64,000 nucleotides of DNA from Paracoccaceae bacterium (GCA_958296035.1 OY282431.1:1925001-1989000); one strand, 5' to 3'. Counted from the first letter of the stretch, positions 8,597 through 17,142 are shown. The notes: a model not told the origin generated them from the sequence alone. Translations and numbers: made by a program.

Positions 8597-11047
8597 ATGA
8601 CAGAATCCGCGATTCCGGATAGAGCCAGCGCCCTTGTAATTGGCGGCGGCGTGATAGGATGCTCTTTGGCATATCACCTTGCCAGGCTCGGTTGGAACGA
8701 TGTTGTGCTGCTGGAGCGCAAGCGCCTGACATGTGGTTCGACCTGGCATGCTGCAGGACTGATCGCGCAGTTAAGGGCAACGGCGAGCATGACCCGTCTG
8801 GCTCGCTATTCGCAGGAACTTTACGCTGGACTGGGTGCTGCGACCGGGGTCGAAACGGGGTTTGTAAGAACAGGTTCGATTTCTGTAGCCCTGACCGCGG
8901 AGCGCCAGGAAGAACTGAATCGCTCCGCTTCGATGGCGCGTGCGTTTGAAGTCGAGGTCGACGAGGTTGGACCATCGGAGATCAGCAAACTCTACCCCGA
9001 ACTCAACACTGACGGCGTTGTGTCCGGGGTCTACCTGGCCAGGGACGGACAGGGAGACCCCGCCAACATAGCACTGGCGCTTGCCAGGGGAGCGCGGCAG
9101 CGCAATGCCAGATTGCTCGAAAACGTCAAGGTTGTCGGGATCAGGCGCGACGGTAGCCGGGTGACCGGGGTTGACTGGGTTCACGGCACGGAATCAGGTC
9201 ACATGCGGGCAGAAACGGTCATTAACTGCGCCGGCATGTGGGGACGAGAAGTCGGTTTCATGGCCGGTGTATCGGTTCCACTTCAGGCCTGCGAGCACTT
9301 CTATATCGTTACCGAACCGATTGCGGGGCTTGGCCGGCGACCGGTCCTGCGTGTGCCCGACGAATGTACCTATTACAAGGAAGACGCGGGCAAGCTGCTT
9401 ATCGGTGCCTTTGAACCACAGGCCAAACCATGGGCGATTGATGGCATTCCAGAAGGGTTCGAGTTCGATCAGCTTCCCGAGGATTTCGATCATTTCGAAC
9501 CGATACTTGATGCGGCGGTAGACCGTATGCCGCTTCTCGAGAATACCGGCATTCACACATTCTTCAATGGTCCCGAGAGCTTTACACCAGACACATCCTA
9601 TTGTCTTGGTCCGGTACCGGGCCTCGAAAACTTTTACGTGGCGGCCGGCTTCAACTCGGTCGGAATACAGTCTGCAGGTGGTGCCGGCATGGCGCTGGCA
9701 CAATGGATCGAGGATGGTGAACAGCCGTTTGATCTCTTTGATGTCAACATCGCCCGCATGCAGCCATTTCAGAACAATCGTCGCTATCTGGTTGAAAGAT
9801 CACGTGAGGCACTCGGCCTCCTTTACGCCGATCACTATCCTTTCAGACAAAAGGAGACTGCTCGGGGAATCCGAAGGACACCATTCCACCAGAGCCTGCT
9901 GGAACACGGTGCGGTCATGGGTGAACTCGCTGGTTGGGAGCGAGCCAACTGGTTTGCCAGGCCGGGACAGGAAAGAACCTATCGCTATTCGTGGAAACGC
10001 CAGAACTGGTTTGACAACTGGCGAGAGGAGCACCTTGCCGTACGCCGCAATATCGGCCTCTATGACATGTCCTCGTTTGGCAAGTTGCGGGTCGAGGGTA
10101 TGGACGCCGAGGCGTTTCTGAACCAGGTTTGTGGTGCCAATCTTTCGGTTCCCGTCGGCAAGATTGTGTATACCCAGTTCCTGAACTCGCGGGGTGGCAT
10201 TGAGGCCGATGTCACTGTAGCAAGACTGTCTTCCGACGCCTACCTGGTGGTTACTCCCGCAGCCACCTGCATCGCCGATCAGGCGTGGCTTAACAGGCAC
10301 AGGCGCAATTACAGCGTTGTCATCGTCGACGTCACGGCGGCCGAAGGTGTGCTGGCGGTCATGGGCCCCAATTCCCGTCGCCTTCTCCAGGATGTGTCAC
10401 CTCATGATTTTTCCAACACGGCCTTTCCGTTCGGAACCTGGCAGACGATCGAGGTCGGCATGGCTTTGGCCAGGGCACACCGGATTTCCTATGTCGGCGA
10501 GCTTGGGTGGGAGATCTATGTATCTTCAGACATGGCGATGCATGTGTTTGAGACCCTTCTGGAGGCCGGGAGCACACACGATTTACGCCTGTGCGGGTTG
10601 CACATGATGGACAGCTGCCGCAGCGAAAAGGCGTTTCGTCATTTCGGCCATGATATCTGCGCGGCTGACCATGTTCTGGAAGCCGGTCTCGGATTTGCCG
10701 TTGACATGAACAAGCCTGCCTTCATCGGTCGCGAGGCAGTCCTCGAAAAGCGTCGGACAGGCCTTGATCGAACCCTGCTGCAGTTCCAGCTCAAGGATCC
10801 GGCCCCCCTGCTCTACCATAATGAACCGATCCTGCGGGATGGCGAAATCGTCGGTTATCTGAGTTCGGGCAGTTACGGTCACTACCTCGGCAGCGCCGTT
10901 GGCCTGGGATATGTCCCGTGCCGAGGAGAAGCACGCCCACAGGTTCTGAGCTCATCCTATCAGATAGAAGTGGCTGGATCCCGCGTTGATGCCCTAGCCT
11001 CGGCAAAGCCATTGTTCGATCCTTCATCGGACCGCGTACGGGGCTGA
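8597..11047 (+). CDS. FAD-dependent dimethylglycine/sarcosine dehydrogenase-like protein with GcvT domain (copy 2)
   Basis: Paralogue of the preceding gene with the same four-part architecture and, by coincidence or constraint, the same length of 816 aa. FAD motif ALVIGGGVIGCS at residues 12-23; probable flavinylated His51 in GSTWHAAGL, which matches the classic dimethylglycine/sarcosine dehydrogenase motif more exactly than copy 1. The FAD domain closes with FYVAAGFNSVGIQSAGGAG; the linker region LAGWERANWFA is shared with copy 1 (YNGWERANWFA). The C-terminal half is GcvT-like, ending in a barrel with LSSGSYGHYLGSAVGLGYV. The sequence is clearly diverged from copy 1, so the pair probably acts on two successive or different methylated amines rather than being a recent duplication. 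Confidence 0.88.
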   Translation: MTESAIPDRASALVIGGGVIGCSLAYHLARLGWNDVVLLERKRLTCGSTWHAAGLIAQLRATASMTRLARYSQELYAGLGAATGVETGFVRTGSISVALTAERQEELNRSASMARAFEVEVDEVGPSEISKLYPELNTDGVVSGVYLARDGQGDPANIALALARGARQRNARLLENVKVVGIRRDGSRVTGVDWVHGTESGHMRAETVINCAGMWGREVGFMAGVSVPLQACEHFYIVTEPIAGLGRRPVLRVPDECTYYKEDAGKLLIGAFEPQAKPWAIDGIPEGFEFDQLPEDFDHFEPILDAAVDRMPLLENTGIHTFFNGPESFTPDTSYCLGPVPGLENFYVAAGFNSVGIQSAGGAGMALAQWIEDGEQPFDLFDVNIARMQPFQNNRRYLVERSREALGLLYADHYPFRQKETARGIRRTPFHQSLLEHGAVMGELAGWERANWFARPGQERTYRYSWKRQNWFDNWREEHLAVRRNIGLYDMSSFGKLRVEGMDAEAFLNQVCGANLSVPVGKIVYTQFLNSRGGIEADVTVARLSSDAYLVVTPAATCIADQAWLNRHRRNYSVVIVDVTAAEGVLAVMGPNSRRLLQDVSPHDFSNTAFPFGTWQTIEVGMALARAHRISYVGELGWEIYVSSDMAMHVFETLLEAGSTHDLRLCGLHMMDSCRSEKAFRHFGHDICAADHVLEAGLGFAVDMNKPAFIGREAVLEKRRTGLDRTLLQFQLKDPAPLLYHNEPILRDGEIVGYLSSGSYGHYLGSAVGLGYVPCRGEARPQVLSSSYQIEVAGSRVDALASAKPLFDPSSDRVRG

Positions 11048-11447
11048 GAGTAGCCGACGCGCCTTTTCTACCAACCGTCGGCCCGGTTCCCGCTCTCTGG
11101 TCGTGAAAGGCGAGATAACGAGGAACCTGATTTGCCGCCGGCACTTCGTATTCCTCAGTTACACATTGTGCGGTGGATCGAAAATCGTCACAGGCGGGCC
11201 ATGGCAGTACCTAGCAAGCAATCCAGTCTCATAACTCCCTGGCCGCCGAGATCGAGTTGCTACATTGCGAACTGACCTATTCTTTGAACCAACAGGCATG
11301 AGCAAGAGAAGCATCATAGAAGTCACGTTTGGAGTAACATTATTGTTGCTTCGGGAGATGTTCGATCCGCAACATGTATCACGTCAATCTGGATGGCTAC
11401 TAGCGACAATTAACTTGGCAACGGTGTTGACTCAGTTGGTAGGCGGA
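11048..11447. other. Intergenic, no supported gene
   Basis: About 400 bp after the dehydrogenase pair. No gene, tRNA or convincing terminator was seen. A plus-strand open frame crosses from here into the IS remnant but looks like chance. Confidence 0.55.
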
Positions 11448-11601
11448 AAGGGTCATGATGAACATCATTTCGCCCAGTGTGAGCTTGGTCATGCGGATGC
11501 GTTTTTCGTGTCGAGGGGACTAGGCGATGTTTTTCCCATTCCTCGTAAATGAGGCTAAAATCGTAGAGACAACAGAAGAGAGCTATGGTAGATATTCTCA
11601 T
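11448..11601 (-). pseudogene. Truncated, frameshifted IS982 transposase fragment
   Basis: Starts MRISTIALFCCLYDFSLIYE and parallels MNTSTIALFCCLYDFGCVYE of the intact copy for about 30 residues up to LVPSTRK. There an A-run of five instead of four bases shifts the frame; in the shifted frame the match continues (KLTLGEMMFIMT) to about 11448, where similarity ends. It carries amino-acid changes throughout, so it is an older, separate insertion rather than a fresh copy. Confidence 0.85.
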
Positions 11602-11704
11602 GGGGGAGCCTCTGGATTGTTGATCGGAACAACCCATAGAATCATCATTCATGGGGAAAAGGAATCCGTCCTACCCAAAAATCGGCCCTTCTTATCCAGA
11701 ATCG
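11448..11704 (-). mobile_element. Degenerate IS982-family remnant (5' end only)
   Basis: On the minus strand this matches the first quarter of the element at 1400-2512: the inverted-repeat core GATTCTGGATAAG (11689-11701), the leader, and the start of the transposase. The outermost bases of the repeat are altered, and homology stops near 11448 inside the transposase codons for MMFIMT. The remaining three quarters are missing, so it is dead. Confidence 0.85.
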
Positions 11705-11962
11705 AGCTCTTTAAGGGCGGCGGACACCACTGCGTGAATTGTTTTGCACCAAGGGCCTTCCCACTAGTGTTGCGTCACAGTGATTTTGACGGTTTGAAAC
11801 GTATCATTTCGAGGCCGGGAGATTACAAGGGTCAACGAGGACCCGGATACTCCGGGCCTTTCTAGGAGTGCGTTCGATGAGCAGCCAGGCACGGTCGAAT
11901 TTGAGAACCATCTGGTGGACATTTGGCGGCGTGACCTGGAAGTGTCTCTTCATATGTCGCTC
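11705..11962. other. Intergenic downstream of the large regulator gene
   Basis: No gene seen. It contains a short perfect inverted repeat cccgga-tac-tccggg at 11842-11856 followed by cctttct. Confidence 0.5.
11842..11863 (+). terminator. Possible weak hairpin terminator
   Basis: Six-bp perfect stem (cccgga/tccggg) with a 3-nt loop, followed by cctttct. The T-run is short, so this is a weak candidate and no clear gene ends just before it. Confidence 0.25.
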
Positions 11963-14209
11963 TCACGAAATTGGCGCATCCCTGCCGCTGATACCCCACC
12001 GGCTAGGCTGCACGCGAATGAGAGGGTCTCTTGGATAAATCTGTAGTGGCCCATTCACGCCCCGCTCGGGCGTAAGGCGTTTTTTTATTTCACCAGCGCT
12101 CAATGGATGTCCTGCTGCCTGAACAATCGCCACCACCGCTTTATGAATTTCAATGCGAGATTGATTGTCGGTTTCCGCAGTAGCAGCAATCCACGTCATC
12201 TTCTTTAGAGATCTTAGCTTGCTCGATCCCGCGAGTACGATTTCAAGCAAATACTTATCGAGGTTTTCAATACGACCACCCATTCGGTCCGATGTTTCCA
12301 AGAGAATTTCGGAGGTGTGCCACTGTCTGCTGGACGCTTCCGAGTAAACGATCGCCTCGGCCTCAATGCGGATCTGGGACATTTGCACGTCGGATATAGG
12401 CAAATGGCATGCAATCCCGTATGTACCACGCGCAACGAGGTAACCAACTTCTTGAGCAGCTCTGTGCACTGTTGCCAAACGCAGGTTTTTCCCAGCTCTA
12501 GAGTTCACGCGTCTGGCGATTTCCTTAAAGTGCAGCGGCGAATCAGATTCCGCGAGAATCGCTCTTACGAGTTGATCTGTACCGCGACCGTAACCCGTGA
12601 GAACGCGCGATCCATCCTGAGCTCTACGGAAGTGGCAAATGCGCGACGACTCTTCCCACAATACCCGCCCAAATTCACTTGCAGTGTCCGGTAGCAATCC
12701 GTGCACGAGTAAGCGAGCGTTTTCTTCACTCCATTCCAGTCCTACCCCTGATGACAACAGCTCAGCTGCCTCGGAAATCGTACTCTCCCAAGCCTTTTTG
12801 GTTATCAAGCTAAAGTAGTCAAGGTTATCTATACGGATCACATTTATGCGGTCATTGCCTTGAACATTAACCAAATTTCGGAAAAAAGTCAGATGTGATG
12901 ACACACCGTCGAACCATTTGTCTACGGCATCTACACCCGCAACCGGCAATGGGTATTCTCGACCGATAACAAGCCGGGAGACTTTCCGCTCGAGAATGTC
13001 GTCCCAAGTAGACATGCGCTTCCACTTCTCGACCGCTCTGGCAGCTATCTGCCGTATACGCTCGCGTGACACTCCATGCCTTTCAGCAAGATTCTGCAGC
13101 GTTTGCTGTGATGTTTCGAAACCTAGTCGGCGAACTAAAACGTCGCGTTCACGGTCTTCCAATGATAACAGAGTCCTTCGAAAATCAGCCAGCAGAGATC
13201 TGCACTGCGGAATGGGTTCTGCCGAGGCAGCACGAGGCGGTCCTTCGTTGAGGGCGGCCAGGAGCGCGTGAACGGTATCGATTAGGGACTGTTGCCCGTA
13301 GTTCGGTTGGCTCAACAGTGTTGCGCCGGACCAGTCGGCAAGATCACGTACAGTCTTGATATTAATTCTTCTGAAGACATTTCTAGGCCGCACCGGCAGC
13401 AGTATCGAGGTGATCTCCCGCTCGGCCAGCCACGGAGGTGCGGCCTGGGCAAGTTTGCAGGGGTCTGTACAGTTGGCACCTGCAAGATAATGAGCCCGAA
13501 ACCGGCCGCTACGGCCTCGGACACTTCCTTTCAGTTCTGCTTCCCGATCAAGATAAGTGGCTTCGTCAAGTATTCCTTGTGCAGATAGCTCCTCTGCGTC
13601 CGAAGGATTCTCTTTCAGAAAAGATGTTATCCAGCTACGTGACTCTAAGTTCACGATATGTTTACCGTGCAAAGGCCAATGTTCCAATTGTCGAGAACTG
13701 GGCTTTGGAATAGTTACAACCGATGCAGCACGAGGCGGACCTTCTTTGAGGGCGGCAGTGAGCGCGTGCAAGGTATCGTTTATGGACTGTCGCCCGAAGT
13801 ACGGTTGGCGTAACAGTGCTACAATGGACCAGTCGGCAAGATCACGTACAGTCTTGATATTAATGCTTCTGAAGAATTTTCTAGGCCGCGCCGGCAGCAA
13901 TATCGAGGTGATCTCCCGCTCGGCCAGCCACGGAGGTGCGGCCTGGGCAAGTTTGCAGGGGTCTGTACAGTTGGCTCCTGCAAGATAATGAGCCCGAAAC
14001 CGGCCGCTACGGCCTCGGACACTTCCTTTCAGTTCTGCTTCCCGATCAAGATAAGTGGCTTCGTCAAGTATTCCTTGTGCAGATAGCTCCTCTGCGTCCG
14101 AAGGATTCTCTTTCAGAAAAGATGTTATCCAGCCCTGCGGCCTTTGGGTCACGGAGTCCGGTTGCAGCGGTTCAACGTGATCGGTTCGCACTGTTGGGTC
14201 TTCGAGCAC
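11963..14209 (-). CDS. Large multi-HTH protein: two alpha-CTD-like modules, sigma-70 region 4, HARE-HTH-like winged helices
   Basis: No whole-protein family recognised. Seen in the 748 aa: a tandem repeat (residues 27-160 and 193-326, offset exactly 166), each unit ending in a helix-hairpin-helix segment like the RNA polymerase alpha C-terminal domain (NIKTVRDLADW, then QPYFGRQSI or QPNYGQQSL; Arg108 and Gly139 sit where E. coli alpha has Arg265 and Gly296). Then a sigma-70 region 4 helix-turn-helix at about 343-398 (LSLEDRERDVLVRRLGFE, HGVSRERIRQIAARAVEKW). After a linker come two winged-helix segments of HARE-HTH type (about 545-600, LHFKEIARRV; about 688-740, LSAGEIKKRL). There is no sigma region 2 or 3, so it is not a complete sigma factor. 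The start is GTG with AGGG upstream, last gene of a three-gene unit. By eye AT-richer than neighbours. Role: inferred DNA-binding or transcription-machinery-associated regulator. Confidence 0.75.
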   Translation of the reverse strand: MLEDPTVRTDHVEPLQPDSVTQRPQGWITSFLKENPSDAEELSAQGILDEATYLDREAELKGSVRGRSGRFRAHYLAGANCTDPCKLAQAAPPWLAEREITSILLPARPRKFFRSINIKTVRDLADWSIVALLRQPYFGRQSINDTLHALTAALKEGPPRAASVVTIPKPSSRQLEHWPLHGKHIVNLESRSWITSFLKENPSDAEELSAQGILDEATYLDREAELKGSVRGRSGRFRAHYLAGANCTDPCKLAQAAPPWLAEREITSILLPVRPRNVFRRINIKTVRDLADWSGATLLSQPNYGQQSLIDTVHALLAALNEGPPRAASAEPIPQCRSLLADFRRTLLSLEDRERDVLVRRLGFETSQQTLQNLAERHGVSRERIRQIAARAVEKWKRMSTWDDILERKVSRLVIGREYPLPVAGVDAVDKWFDGVSSHLTFFRNLVNVQGNDRINVIRIDNLDYFSLITKKAWESTISEAAELLSSGVGLEWSEENARLLVHGLLPDTASEFGRVLWEESSRICHFRRAQDGSRVLTGYGRGTDQLVRAILAESDSPLHFKEIARRVNSRAGKNLRLATVHRAAQEVGYLVARGTYGIACHLPISDVQMSQIRIEAEAIVYSEASSRQWHTSEILLETSDRMGGRIENLDKYLLEIVLAGSSKLRSLKKMTWIAATAETDNQSRIEIHKAVVAIVQAAGHPLSAGEIKKRLTPERGVNGPLQIYPRDPLIRVQPSRWGISGRDAPIS
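13226..13636 (-). repeat. In-frame tandem duplication inside the large regulator, copy 1
   Basis: Matches 13724-14134 at an offset of 498 bp (166 codons). The part from about 13400 to 13636 has only about two differences from the other copy, while 13226-13400 is clearly diverged. Confidence 0.92.
13724..14134 (-). repeat. In-frame tandem duplication inside the large regulator, copy 2
   Basis: Partner of 13226-13636. It encodes the first (N-terminal) repeat unit, residues about 26-161 of the protein. Confidence 0.92.
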
Positions 14210-14215
14210 GTATCC

Positions 14216-14533
14216 CTACCCCTTCAACCCTACGAACACATCGGTGTTTGCCGCGACGCCAACAGCAGTTGCGGAGGCAACGAACGAATTCGGCAAGGCG
14301 TGTTTTGCTGCAGCAGTCAGCAGCACGCACCCCAGGTGGGATTTTGCGATTTGTTCAAATTCCAACAACGGAGGGCGATCAAAACCGATATGCAGCACAG
14401 CTACGTCCAAGTCCGGCTCGGTCCGCATATTCCATGAGTTCATGACTACACCCAGATCGCGGCAAACCGTGACCGACCATTTGCCACTGCTTGAACGCAA
14501 CATGAGATAGGTGCGAAGTTGGTGCGCCATCAT
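14216..14533 (-). CDS. Small protein of unknown function, middle gene of the three-gene unit
   Basis: 105 aa, not recognised. Its ATG overlaps the TGA of the upstream gene as ATGA (14533-14530), a strong sign of translational coupling and a real gene. The sequence is mixed alpha/beta without membrane segments: MRTEPDLDVAVLHIGF, then CVLLTAAAKHALP. It ends in TAG at 14218-14216. Two codons later, in the same frame, the GTG start of the large regulator follows, so one amber codon separates the two proteins. No function is assigned. Confidence 0.6.
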   Translation of the reverse strand: MMAHQLRTYLMLRSSSGKWSVTVCRDLGVVMNSWNMRTEPDLDVAVLHIGFDRPPLLEFEQIAKSHLGCVLLTAAAKHALPNSFVASATAVGVAANTDVFVGLKG

Positions 14534-14916
14534 GAACCGGCATCTGCCTTTTCATTGGCCTGATCAAGAAGTCCAACGAAGTTGATCGTACCGTGCTCTG
14601 CCTCTAAAGCAAGTTCGTTCACTCCCCATTCAGCAAGACGTTCGGCCATTTTGTATATTGACACATTCTGCGCACGATTGCCCAACAGCGCTACGATGGA
14701 CCGCTTAAGGAATTGGTCGGGGTCAAGCGTTCCCACATTGAAGATAGTCTTTCTCCTTTGAATTTCAGCCGGCTCTACTCCCTGCGCAAGCGCAAGTCCT
14801 ATGGCAAACCGGTATCCATCAAGTAGTTCGCGGAAGTATCTTTCCTCTTGAAGCCTCTTCAGTTTTTCGTGAGCACCTGCCGACAGCCCGATTGTGGTCG
14901 GTTCCAGTGTATTCAT
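14530..14916 (-). CDS. Small conserved-looking protein of unknown function, first gene of the three-gene unit
   Basis: 128 aa, function not recognised. The ATG at 14916 has AAGGAT 7 nt upstream. Visible features: an N-terminal helical segment (AHEKLKRLQEERYFRELLDGYRF split over residues 16-38), the phrase FNVGTLDPDQFLKRSIVALL, and a C-terminal stretch IYKMAERLAEWGVNELALE. It is soluble and acidic-helical, which could suit an adaptor or antitoxin-like partner, but that is inference only. It is the likely promoter-proximal gene of an operon with the next two genes (4-nt overlap, then a 6-nt gap). Confidence 0.65.
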   Translation of the reverse strand: MNTLEPTTIGLSAGAHEKLKRLQEERYFRELLDGYRFAIGLALAQGVEPAEIQRRKTIFNVGTLDPDQFLKRSIVALLGNRAQNVSIYKMAERLAEWGVNELALEAEHGTINFVGLLDQANEKADAGS

Positions 14917-16041
14917 ACCGTTATCCTTTCCACTTTTGACTGTGTGGAACTGATTTGCCTAATCTTGTAAACGACGCCGATCCTCTTGCAAAGCTCATAT
15001 TTACCTGGGCTTTCTTGCCTGAACTGCGGTGCTTCGCAGATTTCAGTCCCGGGCGAGGAATTACTCATCCGGTATGTCGGCATGTAAGACCAACCGCGTA
15101 CGGAGCGAGCAATTCCATGTCACTGAGCTAAGCTCTTACGGCTGGCTGCCGCCGATTTCAAGACTTGGGACAGGAGGAGCAGAGACCAGTTACCAACTTA
15201 CCTCGACCTGATGCCAGCTGCGCATACGTGTTCTGTGCCAACCGCACTGCAGTTTAGCGTACCGCCGCGTAATGGTGACTTTAGTGTCTTTTTGCCGGGG
15301 TGGAATCGAGGGGGGAAGCGCTACCATCGGCAGCTCCGTGGAGTAACACTTTGCTTACGTCTTTCGCCCTATGCCAGTGCCTCGGTTCCGGACCATAGAT
15401 CCATTTCCTCACTCCCCCTCACTTTTCAAGACCGAACGTGCGGTTTTCCCGCCTCCAGCGTCCCGATTGGACCATGCTCTTGCTCCTGGCAGAGTCTTTG
15501 TCTTCGGAATAAGGCGCAGCAAACGAAGTGTTCCCACAGTCGGTCTCTGCTCAATGGTCAAAAGGTTACAGAACAAATGATTAATTTAACTCAATTCGGG
15601 TACCTAGCGTGTCCTGCTAACGCCCGCATAACCGCCTGATCCGCAACTCTTGGATGATACTGTCCTCGCCAATCCGCACCCTGACAGTCAATAGAAGCCA
15701 AGGACATACTCGTCTGCAAGCTTACAGGCAGAGGGAGCGGGCATGGCCCGGGCCGATGCGGCCGCTATTGTCCCTTCGCCCTGCCGTGTCCCGAAGCGCG
15801 GCACACATCCTGACACAACAGCTCAAAATCATCACCAGTCCGGCAAACCGACGGCTCAGAACTACAAAGGACTCACCGGTCAGGCTGGTTCATTCTCTGC
15901 AATAGGTCCCTCATTCTGACCATTGGATGTTGATGGATCGCAAGCTGATTTCATGGAGATGACCGGCAGATTGAGGACAGGAAACGCCGAAATCCTGCTC
16001 TCGAAGCCGGGCCCGAATGATACGGTACCTTCTCAATGCAA
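14917..16041. other. Gene-poor stretch of 1.1 kb
   Basis: Open frames of up to 142 codons exist (for example 15211-15639 plus) but read as non-protein: rich in Ser/Arg/Pro/Cys, no motif, no ribosome site. The minus strand at about 15410-15470 holds a hairpin (gcgg-gaaaa-ccgc followed by acgttcggt) resembling, imperfectly, a group II intron domain V. No reverse transcriptase is present. The first bases carry the promoter region of the three-gene unit. Confidence 0.5.
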
Positions 16042-16791
16042 CTAGCCAAGAAGGGCCAGCGCCGGAAAGGCTTCAAGAAGCCAGTACGCGATTAGTGAAA
16101 ACTGGTTGGTCGCCATGAGCAGGCCAACGCCAAGCAGCAGCACGCCAATGCACTTTTCGATAATTGGCAGATGCTTGCGCATCCGCACCATCACGCCCAG
16201 GGACTGGCGGAAAAAGACCGCAACACCAATGAAAGGAAGACCCAGGCCGGCAGCATAGACAGCAAGCAAGAGTGTTCCGCGTGCGATCGAACTCTCCTGC
16301 GCAGCAAGCGACAGGATAGCCCCGAGTTGGGGTCCAATACAGGGCACCCAACCAAATGCAAATGCCAGCCCGAGGAGAAATGCTCCAGGGCCACCTCCTA
16401 CACGATCAATGCCAAACCGAAACTCGCGATCGAGTAACGGCAAGCGCAACAGACCAAGAAAATGCAGACCGAACAGCATGATGACCAGGCCGGCCAGTCG
16501 CCCAAAGAGAACCTGGTTCTCCAAAAAGAACACGCCGAAGAGCGAAGCCGCAAACCCGAGAAATATGAACACGACCGACAGGCCGAGCACGAACAGTGCA
16601 GCTGACCAGACAATGTCGCCGCGGACGGCGTCGGCATCCTTGAGATTGGCAAACGAAATGCCACCAATATAGGCCAGGTATGGCGGTACAATAGGAAGCA
16701 CACAGGGTGAAGCAAAACTGAGCATGCCGGCAAGCAGGGCTATCAACATTGACGGAATCAGACTCGCATCAAGGAGTTCAAATCCAGCCAT
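16042..16791 (-). CDS. ccdA: CcdA-type thiol-disulfide electron carrier (DsbD transmembrane family)
   Basis: Inner-membrane protein that passes reducing equivalents from cytosolic thioredoxin to periplasmic thiols, chiefly for c-type cytochrome maturation. It is 249 aa with about six hydrophobic segments and the two redox cysteines each beside prolines: Cys30 in SFASPCVLPIVPPY and Cys151 in FGWVPCIGPQLG. The ATG at 16791 gives MAGFELLDASLIPSML. Divergent from the TusA-like gene (gap 109 bp). No cytochrome c biogenesis genes are adjacent, so it could serve another periplasmic reductase. Confidence 0.92.
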   Translation of the reverse strand: MAGFELLDASLIPSMLIALLAGMLSFASPCVLPIVPPYLAYIGGISFANLKDADAVRGDIVWSAALFVLGLSVVFIFLGFAASLFGVFFLENQVLFGRLAGLVIMLFGLHFLGLLRLPLLDREFRFGIDRVGGGPGAFLLGLAFAFGWVPCIGPQLGAILSLAAQESSIARGTLLLAVYAAGLGLPFIGVAVFFRQSLGVMVRMRKHLPIIEKCIGVLLLGVGLLMATNQFSLIAYWLLEAFPALALLG

Positions 16792-16900
16792 AATTGTCCT
16801 ATTGTCAATCTACCGAAATCCTGAAACTAGTCATTCGACGGCCGACACATAAGTGACATTCCTGTTACCGGGTGCCGATCGTTGCCAGGCCCGACCCGCC

Positions 16901-17140
16901 ATGCCAACAATTCACAGTCTTGATACAATCGGCCTGTTGTGCCCTCTCCCTGTTCTGAAAATACGCAAACGCATGAAAAGCATGCGGACAGGAGACGTGC
17001 TGCGCGTCCTCGCCGACGATCCGGCGGCGGCCATTGATATCCCTCATTTTTGCGCCGAACAGGGGCAGGAACTCGTTGAAAGTACCCTCGGGGTGGATTG
17101 TCAGGAATTCTTCATTCGCAAGATTGACGTCCGGAATTAG
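16901..17140 (+). CDS. TusA/SirA-family sulfurtransferase
   Basis: Small sulfur-carrier protein, 79 aa. The family CPxP motif is present: Cys14-Pro-Leu-Pro in GLLCPLPVLKIRK, the cysteine that carries a persulfide. The beta-alpha-beta fold is visible, with DVLRVLADDPAAAIDIPHFC and a C-terminal strand FFIRKIDV. The ATG at 16901 is chosen because the family starts just before the first strand; an upstream in-frame ATG at 16853 would add 16 unlikely residues. It ends 2 bp from the convergent oxidoreductase gene. Whether it serves tRNA thiolation (tusA proper) or other sulfur transfer cannot be told. Confidence 0.88.
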   Translation: MPTIHSLDTIGLLCPLPVLKIRKRMKSMRTGDVLRVLADDPAAAIDIPHFCAEQGQELVESTLGVDCQEFFIRKIDVRN

Positions 17141-17142
17141 TC

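Noticed and set aside
11963-14209. Calling the large regulator an alternative sigma factor
   Set aside because: Only region 4 is present; regions 2 and 3, needed for -10 recognition and core binding, are absent.
15211-15639. 142-codon open frame in the gene-poor stretch
   Set aside because: Composition (Ser/Cys/Arg/Pro) and lack of a ribosome site suggest non-coding sequence.
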